The notes beneath the pieces were generated by a model. The model had not been told where the DNA came from. It searched no databases and was given only the letters and a program-made list of their open reading frames with translations. From the NCBI GenBank assembly GCA_015233015.1, contig JADFYO010000037.1, positions 1 through 32,309 of the forward strand: a stretch of 32,309 nt of DNA, read 5' to 3'. A program made the position numbers and the translations under genes. Positions 23,981-32,239 of the stretch are shown here, one piece after another. Origin of the DNA: Nitrospirota bacterium (GTDB taxonomy: Bacteria; Nitrospirota; Thermodesulfovibrionia; Thermodesulfovibrionales; Magnetobacteriaceae). The first letter of the stretch is position 1, and every line of letters begins with the position of its first letter.

Positions 23981-26900
23981 TGAATTGTTACCCCTTCTAA
24001 TAAATCTACGTATGCGATTAAACCTTCGACGCGACGCCCCGGATAGAGTTCTTTTAATAGATTGATATAGCCGCGTATCTGATAAATATAGCTGCCGCTC
24101 TTTTTCGAACCGGTCTTAAAATCTATGACGGTAACCAACTCGGGGGATGCCACTACCCTGTCCATGATTAACAGCGCCCCCTCAGAATTTGAAAATGTCT
24201 GCTCTTGTTTTACGGTCATCCCCTGCGTGTTAGAGAAATATGGCAAAATGAAAGGGCTGCTTAGAAATCTGGCCAGAGTATTTCTTATCTCTTCCGATGC
24301 GAATTTAAACGAGGATGTGCTGTTTACGTGGGCTATTGTCCTGTCAAGGACGCGTTCAACGTCGTCCTCTATGTAGTCAATGAAGTACAGGACACGGTGA
24401 ATGAAATCTCCCCGTTTTTTTTCTAAGACATTGAGTGACTCCTCGGTATAAACCGAACTGACAGGCCTTGTCGTGCTGTGGTGTACGAAGAATTGGTCAC
24501 CGGTGCTGCCATGCTTAGTTACAACCAATGGTTTTGCCTCCGGGGTGACAGCCAAAACGTCCCGGAAAATGCCTGATATCTGCTTGCCGACCTTGCCCTC
24601 GATGGCAATAACATAGAGTTCCGATATGGCCCTCGTCAGAGCGACATAGAGGGTGTTGAGGCGGTTGACGGTCTCCTTAGACCGCTCTTCGTCGTAGAGA
24701 CGCCTGTACCTGTCTGGTTCTGTTATAGCGATAGATTTAAGGAGCTTTTCGTTTAATTTAAGGAGATTGACGCCCTCTGCGGTCTCATATGCCACGTAGT
24801 CTAACCCCTTGTTGCCTTCATCGTAGAGCAGGACAATTACCACAGGAAACCCAAGTCCCTTGGCCTTATGTACGGTCATAACGCGTACGGCGTCGGTTGT
24901 GGTAGGCACGTCGATTGTCCATGAGGCGTCCGCCCCGCCGACGTCCTCGTCGAGGGCCATTGTCAGGAAATCCCGCAGATTGTTTGTGCCCTTGTCTTCA
25001 AATTCCTTTATGGCCTCGAGGATCTTGGCAAGTACGGCCTCTTTCTCTAAAACGTTCTCAAATACCTTAAATACCCTGTAAATTTCGCTGACGAGGTCAT
25101 AGAGAGGGAAAAAACCGGCGGCCTTAAAGAGGCCGTCAAAATACTTCTCCCAAAGAGCGGCAAATTGAGCCTGAAATGCCTTATAGAGCGGGGTCTTCAA
25201 CCTGTTATGAAGGAAAAAATCCCTTACTTCCGAAATAGTTGTCTTTTCGGCACCGCAGACGGCGGCAAATATTTCACCCGTACAAAATGTAATAAAGGAC
25301 AGGTCATCGATGGGGGAGTCCAGAAAGTTTAACAACGAGACAAGCTCACCGGTTATCTTTGATTTTCTTACGTCGAGGCTGCTGAAGGATATGAAGGGAA
25401 TGCCTGCGATATTCTTTTCCGGGATGGTTATCTCATTGAGCCATGAGGCTGCCCCAAGCACATCTTCATTTCTTCTTGCAATGACGGCTATGTCGCTTAG
25501 GTTGTGTCCGCGCATTATGAGGTCTTTGATAATAGACATAAATCTGACTTTCTCAGGCTCACCATCGTCCTCGGAGTCAGCCCTCAAGAGCACGGAGACT
25601 TCCACATATCCTGCGTTTTCGTTGCCGGGGCGGACCTTCTGTGTGAAACCGGTGAGGCCGCTTCTTTCCGCCGCCTCGCGTAAGGCATCGTTTTGAGGCA
25701 GGGTATGCTTAAAAACGCTGTCGTTGAAATCTATGATTTTCTGGAGACTTCTGAAGTTTGTGTCCAGTTCCCTGACAAGGTGGGTGGCAGCAGGGAAGGG
25801 AGGGGTTTCCTCATAGTGCTTCATAATGCTGTAGTCGGCTTCGCGAAAGCCGTAAATCGCCTGTTTGGTGTCTCCAACGGCAAAGAGGCTGCCGCCCTGA
25901 GAGATGGAATTCTCTATGAGCGGGTAGAGGTTTTTCCACTGGATAGGCGATGTGTCCTGATATTCGTCAATGAGATAGTGATAAACTGTCTCGCCAATCC
26001 TGAAATAGACATCGGGGACTATTTCACGCTCGAGATAACCGGCAAGCATCATGTTGATGTCTTCGATAAAGACAGAGCCGTAGTGTTTTTTAACCTTTGT
26101 AAGGGTATCGAGAAACGCTTCATAGATTGCGATATAGGGGGTATAGTATGTGTGTGCGTAGAAGATAGCGTATTGGCTTATCGAGGCGGTGAGAGTAGTC
26201 CACATAGCGCAAATATGCTCATAGCCGGCATTTAAATGACCTTCTTTCGGGCCTGGTTTTTTTACGGGCGGATAGGTTGAGCCTCTTCCCAGAATGTCGG
26301 CAAAGCTGCCGGCCCTTACGTCAGGGAGGATGTGTTTATAGGAACTACCGCCGTGTCTTTGGCACCCGGTGCGCTCAATCGCGTCCTCAATCGCCCCGAC
26401 GGTTTCCATTATGGAGTTCTTTATGCCGGTAATCTCTTTATCGAGAGAGAGCGTGCATGGTCTTTTACCTGCCGCGGCCAGTTTTTTGTAGATTTTCTTT
26501 ATTTCCGAGAGAACGGGCTGAGACGGCTCCCAGAGAAACGGGCTGTCCGATTGCCGGGCCTCAAGCAGCAGCGCTATGGCGTTTTCCACGATTGCGCCCT
26601 CTTTTGTGCCTTCCCTCACCTTTCTGAGAAACAGCTCGAAGGCATACTCCATGAGTGCGTCGCCATTTATTAGTATCTCGAAGTCCTGACTATATCCCAG
26701 GTCGATTACCGAGGCCTTAAAGACCGACGCCATAAAGCTGTCGATTGTCTTGACGTGGAAGTCCGTATAGTTATCGAGGATTTCATCGATTAAGGCGGTT
26801 GTGCGTGTCAGGAGTGTCTCTTCATCGATGGAGAGGACGCCAAGGAGTTCGGCGCGTTTTGACTGGTCGCCGAAATATATGTCCTTCAGCCACGTTAGTA

Positions 26901-27102
26901 TTCGTTCTTTCATCTCCTTTGCGGCATTGTTTGAAAATGTCACGGCCATGATGTTTTTCATACCATTATGCGCAACGGCGGTGGATAGAAGAAACTGGAC
27001 AAATCTCTTTGTCAGGGCGTGAGTCTTGCCGGAGCCGGCAGAGGCCTTTAGTATTACCGTGTGTGGAAAAGCAATGCTATCGTCTTTTTCTATTACATCC
27101 AT
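23977..27102 (-). CDS. addA: AddA-like UvrD/Rep helicase-nuclease subunit
   Basis: The 1041-residue protein is an SF1A helicase with a C-terminal RecB-type nuclease. Helicase motifs in order: ILKASAGSGKTHALT (Walker A, 18-32), MAVTFSNNAAKEMKERI, YLIDEYQDTSPIQW (Walker B), AVGDTKQAIYGFREAD, LDTNFRS, VRVMTVHKAKGLGFPVVIV and LYVALTRA. The nuclease end has FIHRVLYFID, IMDRVVASPELVTVIDFKTG and YQIRGYINLL, with the catalytic Asp and DFKTG intact. It unwinds and degrades DNA ends with AddB. It is the first gene of addA-addB, diverging from cheV with 98 bases between. Confidence 0.9.
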   Translation of the reverse strand: MDVIEKDDSIAFPHTVILKASAGSGKTHALTKRFVQFLLSTAVAHNGMKNIMAVTFSNNAAKEMKERILTWLKDIYFGDQSKRAELLGVLSIDEETLLTRTTALIDEILDNYTDFHVKTIDSFMASVFKASVIDLGYSQDFEILINGDALMEYAFELFLRKVREGTKEGAIVENAIALLLEARQSDSPFLWEPSQPVLSEIKKIYKKLAAAGKRPCTLSLDKEITGIKNSIMETVGAIEDAIERTGCQRHGGSSYKHILPDVRAGSFADILGRGSTYPPVKKPGPKEGHLNAGYEHICAMWTTLTASISQYAIFYAHTYYTPYIAIYEAFLDTLTKVKKHYGSVFIEDINMMLAGYLEREIVPDVYFRIGETVYHYLIDEYQDTSPIQWKNLYPLIENSISQGGSLFAVGDTKQAIYGFREADYSIMKHYEETPPFPAATHLVRELDTNFRSLQKIIDFNDSVFKHTLPQNDALREAAERSGLTGFTQKVRPGNENAGYVEVSVLLRADSEDDGEPEKVRFMSIIKDLIMRGHNLSDIAVIARRNEDVLGAASWLNEITIPEKNIAGIPFISFSSLDVRKSKITGELVSLLNFLDSPIDDLSFITFCTGEIFAAVCGAEKTTISEVRDFFLHNRLKTPLYKAFQAQFAALWEKYFDGLFKAAGFFPLYDLVSEIYRVFKVFENVLEKEAVLAKILEAIKEFEDKGTNNLRDFLTMALDEDVGGADASWTIDVPTTTDAVRVMTVHKAKGLGFPVVIVLLYDEGNKGLDYVAYETAEGVNLLKLNEKLLKSIAITEPDRYRRLYDEERSKETVNRLNTLYVALTRAISELYVIAIEGKVGKQISGIFRDVLAVTPEAKPLVVTKHGSTGDQFFVHHSTTRPVSSVYTEESLNVLEKKRGDFIHRVLYFIDYIEDDVERVLDRTIAHVNSTSSFKFASEEIRNTLARFLSSPFILPYFSNTQGMTVKQEQTFSNSEGALLIMDRVVASPELVTVIDFKTGSKKSGSYIYQIRGYINLLKELYPGRRVEGLIAYVDLLEGVTIH

Positions 27103-27200
27103 CTTCCGGCATCTTTAATCTTCGTTACATGTTGTGGTATTATGTCTAAGCATGATGTCTGATAAACAGATACTATACTGATTAACTGGAGGGGTGTCAA

Positions 27201-28172
27201 ATGGCTAAAAAGGCGGGTGCATTGCCGGAGGTTCTCAAAGTCGGTGCTAACGAGATGGAACTGGTTGTGTTTAAGATGCACTTCCTTGCGCAAGGCGGCC
27301 AAACTGAAAAGCGCAGCTACGGGGTCAATGTGGCAAAGGTCAGAGAAATCATACCGATGCCGGTACTTACGACAATTCCCGATTTGCCGGAATATTCTAA
27401 CTCGCTGGCGGAGGTACGCGGCGAGGTCATACCAATCATAGATCTGGGCAAGTGGATGAAGATGGATCTGCCGGAAGGCTCGGAAGAGACAGAGGTGAAG
27501 CGAAAGATTATAGTCCTGGAGATGCTTGGCACAACGGTAGGGATAATAGTTCACGAAGTAGAAAGGATACGGAGGATTAAGTGGGACCAGATAAAAGCGC
27601 CTCCAGAGTTCTTGCAAGTCAAACACGGAGGAAGGATAACCGGCGTAACCAAGATAGAAGGAAACGAGGACTTGCTCCTGATACTCGACCTCGAGAACGT
27701 TATCCAGAGTATTGGCGCGCTGGTTCCCAAAACAGGGATAGACTTTGAAGGGCTAAAGGGGCTTCACAAAAAGAAATTGTCCGGCAATGTACTGATAGTT
27801 GACGACTCTTTGGTGGCACGGAGGATTTTAAAAGACACCCTTGAAAACCTCGGCTTAACTACAATGGAGGCCATCGATGGGAAACAGGGTCTGGCGGTAT
27901 TAAACGAGTTCATTGCTAAAATAGGCACTGAGCCAATTACCAATTACCTAAGTCTGGTTATTACGGACGTGGAAATGCCTGAGATGGACGGCCTTACGCT
28001 TACTAAAACCATAAAAGCCGACCATAGATTTCAGGGCCTTCCGGTAATTCTGAATACCTCACTGAGCGGGGATGAAAACAGACAAAAATCAAAAACTGTC
28101 GGTGCCGACGGCTATCTCATTAAATTTGACGTAGCACAGCTGATAGCCGAGGTTACAAGATTCGTCAAGTGA
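27201..28172 (+). CDS. cheV: Chemotaxis protein CheV (CheW + receiver)
   Basis: The 323-residue product has a CheW-like domain (about 18-170), with YGVNVAKVREII, EVRGEVIPIIDLGKW and ITGVTKIEGNEDLLLILDLE, and a C-terminal receiver (about 194-323), with LIVDDS (Asp201/202), the phospho-acceptor Asp256 in VITDVEMPEMDG, and the Lys in YLIKFD. It couples chemoreceptors to CheA and may tune adaptation. GGAGGGG precedes the ATG. A TATACT box at 27174-27179 lies about 20 bases upstream of the start. No other chemotaxis genes are nearby; the next gene is for cobalamin synthesis. Confidence 0.95.
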   Translation: MAKKAGALPEVLKVGANEMELVVFKMHFLAQGGQTEKRSYGVNVAKVREIIPMPVLTTIPDLPEYSNSLAEVRGEVIPIIDLGKWMKMDLPEGSEETEVKRKIIVLEMLGTTVGIIVHEVERIRRIKWDQIKAPPEFLQVKHGGRITGVTKIEGNEDLLLILDLENVIQSIGALVPKTGIDFEGLKGLHKKKLSGNVLIVDDSLVARRILKDTLENLGLTTMEAIDGKQGLAVLNEFIAKIGTEPITNYLSLVITDVEMPEMDGLTLTKTIKADHRFQGLPVILNTSLSGDENRQKSKTVGADGYLIKFDVAQLIAEVTRFVK

Positions 28173-28173
28173 T

Positions 28174-28818
28174 ATGGCGGCCATGATAATGGGCAAAGGC
28201 TCTCAGATAGAAAGAGACAGCTTCTCGCTAATCGAAGCGGGGATGAAGAGGCATTTCGACGAGCAGTTGTTACCCATAGTAAAAAGGGTTATCCATGCTA
28301 CGGGGGATTTTGAGTTCGAGGCAATTCTGAAATTCCATCCCGACGCGGTAAGAAGCGGCATTGCGGCAATAAGGGCTGGGAAGGACATCTTTGCAGATGT
28401 AAAAATGGTTGAAGCCGGCATAAATAAGAAGGCATTGTCGCGCTTTGGCGGTGCTGTAATATGTCATATCTCCGATGAAGACGTAGAGAAGGCCGCAGAG
28501 GAAAAGGCGATGACCAGGGCCGGGTGCGCGGTGGAAAAGGCATTTTATAACAATAATAACGCAGTGAATATAGGAATCGCGGCAATTGGAAACGCACCGA
28601 CCGCCCTTATCAGACTGATGGAAATAATCGGGGACGGCGGGCTGTGGCCGGGACTGATTGTAGGAGTGCCTGTGGGTTTCGTCAAGGCGGAGGAGTCAAA
28701 GGCGGCGCTTTTCGGAAAGCCCTATCCCTATATCACATGTCTGGGGAAAAAGGGTGGAAGCCCCATAGCGGCGGCGATTATTAACGCAATAATAAAACTT
28801 GCCGGTTCACATGAATGA
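28174..28818 (+). CDS. cbiC: Precorrin-8X/cobalt-precorrin-8 methylmutase
   Basis: The 214-residue protein fits CbiC/CobH, which moves a methyl from C-11 to C-12 of the corrin ring. Features are IERDSFSLIE, the active-site VIHATGDFEF (His41), DVKMVEAGINKK and, later, IGNAPTALIRLMEI and GVPVGFVKAEESKAAL. The gene starts one base after the cheV stop; later Met codons at 28183 and 28189 are also possible. It overlaps the HAD gene that follows by four bases. No other corrin genes are in the window. Confidence 0.92.
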   Translation: MAAMIMGKGSQIERDSFSLIEAGMKRHFDEQLLPIVKRVIHATGDFEFEAILKFHPDAVRSGIAAIRAGKDIFADVKMVEAGINKKALSRFGGAVICHISDEDVEKAAEEKAMTRAGCAVEKAFYNNNNAVNIGIAAIGNAPTALIRLMEIIGDGGLWPGLIVGVPVGFVKAEESKAALFGKPYPYITCLGKKGGSPIAAAIINAIIKLAGSHE

Positions 28819-29510
28819 ACATGAAACTCGTCCTGTTTGACATAGACGGCACGCTGATGGACGCCGGAGGCGCGGGCGGCAAGAGCCTGAACGATGCCTT
28901 CTGCGAGTTGTTTTCTATTAAAGACGCCTTCAGGGACATAAGATTTGACGGAAAGACAGACTTGCGAATATTTAAAGAGGGGTTGAAATACCACAACCTT
29001 ACAAACGGCAACGGCATCTTAGACGCCATCGGGGAGCAGTACCTGAGACGCCTCAAGCTGGAAATTGACAATGACAACAGGCATATCAAGCCCGGCATTG
29101 CGGCATTAATAGAAAGACTGCTGGGCAAACACGGCATAGGGCTTCTGACTGGGAACCTTAGGGCGGGCGCACAGATAAAGCTGTCGTCGGTAGGTCTATG
29201 GCAGCTCTTTGACGGAGGAGGCGCCTTCGGAGACGCCCACGAAGACAGAAATGACCTGCTCCCCATAGCGGTGGAGGATTTCTATAAGAATACAGGGAAG
29301 CAATTTCCTTTCAGCCAATGCGTCATCATAGGCGACACCCCAAAGGATGTCGGTGCAGGCAAGGCACACGGCGCATTTACAATAGCTGTAGCCACAGGGC
29401 CGTACTCAGTGGTTGAACTCTCGGAGACCGGCGCAGACGCGGTGTTTGATGACCTGTCAGACACGGACGCCGTTATGGCTGTAATTAACGGCCAGACCGT
29501 TTCAAATTAA
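28815..29510 (+). CDS. HAD-superfamily phosphatase, phosphoglycolate-phosphatase-like
   Basis: The 231-residue protein has FDIDGT (Asp9 and Asp11), LLTGN as motif II, a Lys-containing middle region, and VIIGDTPKDVGAGKAHG as motif IV. The layout is that of Gph-like subfamily IA phosphatases with a helical cap (about 17-90). Substrate is not determinable from sequence. The ATG at 28815 overlaps the cbiC stop; Met3 at 28821 is an alternative. It is the end of a cheV-cbiC-HAD unit. Confidence 0.88.
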   Translation: MNMKLVLFDIDGTLMDAGGAGGKSLNDAFCELFSIKDAFRDIRFDGKTDLRIFKEGLKYHNLTNGNGILDAIGEQYLRRLKLEIDNDNRHIKPGIAALIERLLGKHGIGLLTGNLRAGAQIKLSSVGLWQLFDGGGAFGDAHEDRNDLLPIAVEDFYKNTGKQFPFSQCVIIGDTPKDVGAGKAHGAFTIAVATGPYSVVELSETGADAVFDDLSDTDAVMAVINGQTVSN

Positions 29511-29561
29511 CACCAATTGACATTTAATCGTTGAATTGATTACCTTATAAGAGATGTGTAT

Positions 29562-29636
29562 CGGGGCGTAGCGCAGTCTGGTTAGCGCACCTGCCTTGGG
29601 AGCAGGGGGCCGGAGGTTCGAATCCTCTCGCCCCGA
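29562..29636 (+). tRNA. tRNA-Pro (UGG)
   Basis: Acceptor stem CGGGGCG/CGCCCCG, D stem GCGC/GCGC, anticodon stem CCTGC/GCAGG with loop CTTGGGA (anticodon TGG), T stem with TTCGAAT, and discriminator A. The CCA end is not encoded. A TATAAG box lies at 29546-29551, and TTGACA at 29517-29522 is too far for a standard spacing. Confidence 0.93.
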
Positions 29637-29995
29637 TAGATTCCATGCGGTTCTACAAGCATCTCTCATCAGACAGCAAATCAAACGTCGCAAAACTTTT
29701 CACTTCTCAGCATGAAAATGGAGTCAGTTTTGTTGATTATTGTTTGCCACGAAGTTCAGAAAAAAGTTACAAAGTGTCCTTTGACTCCTTAGGCTGGTAA
29801 GCCGTTCACTCCATAAAAGGGCGAATCTACTGGCTCTATGGATTAAAAGACAGTTTAATGGGTCAGTTTTATAGGGCGGTACCATGCCAAATGAGAACTA
29901 TAATGAGTTCGGCTTTATTCATTGTAATCTCTCCAAGTATTAAAGTTTTTGTTCTAAGTACGCCTTATTCCATCTCTAATTCAAACATGATATAA
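29637..29995. other. Non-coding or decayed stretch after tRNA-Pro
   Basis: No gene is recognised in these 360 bases. A 51-codon frame at 29645-29800 (begins MRFYKHLSSDSKSNVAK) has no ribosome-binding site and no known match to me; it could be a remnant. The sequence GTCAGTTTT occurs twice (near 29722 and 29863). The right end runs into a TATAAT and the hairpin at 29996. Position beside a tRNA would suit an old integration site, but no integrase or attachment repeat is visible. Confidence 0.4.
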
Positions 29996-30023
29996 TATAC
30001 TCACCAATAAGGAGGTGAGTATA
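29996..30023 (+). promoter_or_regulatory. Perfect hairpin enclosing a ribosome-binding site
   Basis: TATACTCACC (29996-30005) pairs with GGTGAGTATA (30014-30023) around an eight-base loop that contains part of AAGGAGG. The stem ends on the A of the ATG at 30023, so the Shine-Dalgarno and start codon would be partly hidden. A TATAAT-like box overlaps the left side. Confidence 0.55.
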
Positions 30024-30330
30024 TGGCAAGACCTGCAGGCGGTTTGGATGTGTCGGGTAAGGCAAAGGAAGTTCTGTCAAAGGCGCGTACAGTGGGGGAA
30101 CTTCGATAGGCGCAAGTGGTGATTTTTCCGTTGGAATTTGGTTTTTTCATGGAGCAGACGGCAAGCGCTATTGGAATATCAAAAGGCTGGGCCTGTCAAT
30201 TGCGGCAGCAGTTCATCCGTTTTGACGGCGCGCGCATCGAGCGAAAATCGACCGCCAATGGTCGGGTGAAGCTCCGATCAGACTGATGTTTCAAGACGAG
30301 GCCCGCTTGACATACAGAGGCCGTTCCAGC
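30023..30330 (+). pseudogene. IS630-like transposase remnant (in-frame stop and internal deletion)
   Basis: The frame reads MARPAGGLDVSGKAKEV through ARTVGELR, then TAG at 30107-30109, then AQVVIFPLEFGFFMEQTASA and IGISKGWACQLRQQFIRFDG, ending at 30284-30286. This is the helix-turn-helix N-terminal part of an IS630-type transposase. A CAG-to-TAG change would explain the stop. The next frame opens MFQDEARL, which recalls the first catalytic region (MFQDEARFG) of the same transposase, implying loss of the segment between. No terminal repeats were identified. Confidence 0.7.
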
Positions 30331-30709
30331 ATGAGGGCTGCAACTGAAAAACTGCTGGAAAAGGCATCGAGGGCGGTATCTGCTGCACTGTCACTACTAA
30401 AAAGCGGTGATTGATTTCGCAGCCGGCGGAGCCTATTATGCAATGTTTTACACGACTGAGGCCTTGTTGAATGACAAAGTAGTTAATTTCAAGAAACACG
30501 GCAGCATACACAGCGCCTTTGGTGAACATTTCGTTAAGACCGGTCTGATGGACAAACGATTTCATAGATGGCTGTTGGATTCATATGACAAACGCATAAT
30601 GGGCGACTATGGTATTGAACTCACCCTGACCAGCGAAGACGTGAAGACCATGCTAGACCAAGCGAATGAATTTCTGAGTGAAGCAAGAAAATATTTTGAA
30701 CTTGGCTAA
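30331..30709 (+). pseudogene. Frameshifted HEPN-domain protein
   Basis: The first part reads MRAATEKLLEKASRAVSAA to LLKSGD and hits TGA at 30412. The second part, in another frame from about 30410, continues DFAAGGAYYAMFYTTEALL, KKHGSIHSAFGEHFVKTG and GDYGIELTLTSEDV, ending at 30709. Joined they make one HEPN (PF05168) protein of about 125 residues, a family found in toxin-antitoxin pairs and often next to MNT nucleotidyltransferases. The break at 30409-30412 is a net one-base insertion or two-base loss. The usual SRAYYAMFY is GGAYYAMFY here. No MNT partner is adjacent. Confidence 0.75.
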
Positions 30710-30787
30710 TATCGGGGAAACTATTGACTACGGCCATTTTAGGGTAAATATAATGGTCGCTGTCCATAGTTTCGTTGTCCGCTCTTC

Positions 30788-32197
30788 TTATTGAATAGCA
30801 ACGTATGAGCTGACAGGACAATCAGGAAAATACGCTAATTCCATCAGTATCCTATTAAGATGTATTATTTTATTTTGTTCGTCTTTCCTTATGTCTGAAT
30901 ATTGCTGCTTTCTAATGTTATTCGTCTCTTTTACCAGCGATTGAAGTTGATCGCTTTGTTTTATTGAATGTCTTGTGATTATTTTATCATATAGATCTGT
31001 GATACGAAGGACGTCATTTAATTTAACTATCTTGCACGAATCTAAGGATACATTATCTTGTGTTATCTTTTGACACAATTTTTCCATTTGTTTTGTATTG
31101 TCAAAATCTTCTTGTATAAAATAAGGAGTATTCCAAGTATATACTATGCTGGCAATATTTTCCCGCCTTATAGAATAAATTGTTGGACCATCCCCCTTCC
31201 TCCAAGCTTTAGGGCCGCCAGCGTCATTAATTTTCGCCACATATATTACAAATGGCGTCTCATGGATGACTTTAACCTTGTCGGACGTTAACCCTTTATC
31301 ACACGCATACAGGTCTCTTGGTATAGATGGAACTCTCGACTCACTATAATTGTCTCTAAACCATAGAGTAGCATTAACCATCTCAGATAAATCAGCACCA
31401 CCTTTATAGGCTGGGATATAAGAGTAAATACTAAAAGCGAATGCTATTACATTTAGAATATATAGAACTCCTACAATGCATATTCCTAAGAATATTAAAG
31501 GGTTAGCTATTTCTGGTGGCGAGTTCTTTATCTTGATTGAAAATGAGATATATGTTAATGCAATGAGCAAAAGAAAGATGAGGAAGAGCGCCGTTGCAGG
31601 GCGTTCCAGTACCTCTATTAATGTTGAATAAATATCCTTCCTGAATATAAGGAATTTGCCAGTTAACAATATTCCAATAAATGGCAGTCCCCTTAATATA
31701 TATGGGAGCATGCCTATTTTCTTTAGCTTTGTGTCAAATATAAGTGTTAAAGCAAGACCTAAAACTGTAAAAAGGCTTAAAAGCATAATCCATATCCATT
31801 CTTCTTTAATATAGTTGTGCGGAGCAAAATATAATAGAATACCAATAACCGCGAGGTAAACAATCGTGTTTGAAGTAGTAAGTAATGCCTTTAGATCATA
31901 AAGCCACTTATCTTTAGATAGTAACTTTGATTTACCCTCGTATTCAGGTCTGGCATCCAATTCAGCATGCCTTGCCATGCCAGCATTTATTAGCGAAAGA
32001 AAAGGTAGTAATATTATTAGATAAGGCAAGAAATATAACATTCCGGCAACAATATATCTTAGCTTTAAGTAATCGCCTCCAGCATCAATTATGCCTATTC
32101 TCCCTAGATTCAATGAAACAATAAAGTATCCGGAAATATACAATAAACCTGTTATACCCAAAAACCATTCCGGCAAATGACGTACTAATAAGTACAT
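30788..32197 (-). CDS. Multi-pass membrane protein of unknown function with C-terminal soluble domain
   Basis: The 469-residue protein has around eight predicted membrane segments between residues 10 and 275 and a soluble C-terminal part (about 285-469) including GADLSEMVNATLWFRDNY and KAWRKGDGPTIYSIRRENIAS. The N-terminal RIGI-DAGGDYLKLRYIVAGMLY pattern is seen in a family of uncharacterised bacterial membrane proteins, from memory. Base composition is clearly AT-richer than core genes in this window, suggesting acquisition. The ATG at 32197 has no clear Shine-Dalgarno, and an IS630-like transposase begins 43 bases away on the other strand. I cannot assign a role. Confidence 0.6.
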   Translation of the reverse strand: MYLLVRHLPEWFLGITGLLYISGYFIVSLNLGRIGIIDAGGDYLKLRYIVAGMLYFLPYLIILLPFLSLINAGMARHAELDARPEYEGKSKLLSKDKWLYDLKALLTTSNTIVYLAVIGILLYFAPHNYIKEEWIWIMLLSLFTVLGLALTLIFDTKLKKIGMLPYILRGLPFIGILLTGKFLIFRKDIYSTLIEVLERPATALFLIFLLLIALTYISFSIKIKNSPPEIANPLIFLGICIVGVLYILNVIAFAFSIYSYIPAYKGGADLSEMVNATLWFRDNYSESRVPSIPRDLYACDKGLTSDKVKVIHETPFVIYVAKINDAGGPKAWRKGDGPTIYSIRRENIASIVYTWNTPYFIQEDFDNTKQMEKLCQKITQDNVSLDSCKIVKLNDVLRITDLYDKIITRHSIKQSDQLQSLVKETNNIRKQQYSDIRKDEQNKIIHLNRILMELAYFPDCPVSSYVAIQ

Positions 32198-32239
32198 AAG
32201 TAAATAGACAATATAATAGAAAAAATGTTAAGATTGGAA

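Noticed and set aside
29502-29693. Minus-strand open frame over tRNA-Pro
   Set aside because: It is the well-known spurious translation of the antisense of a tRNA (GREDSNLRPPAPKAG), not a gene.
29637-29995. Integrated element with attachment site in tRNA-Pro
   Set aside because: No integrase and no repeat of the tRNA 3' end was found in the window.
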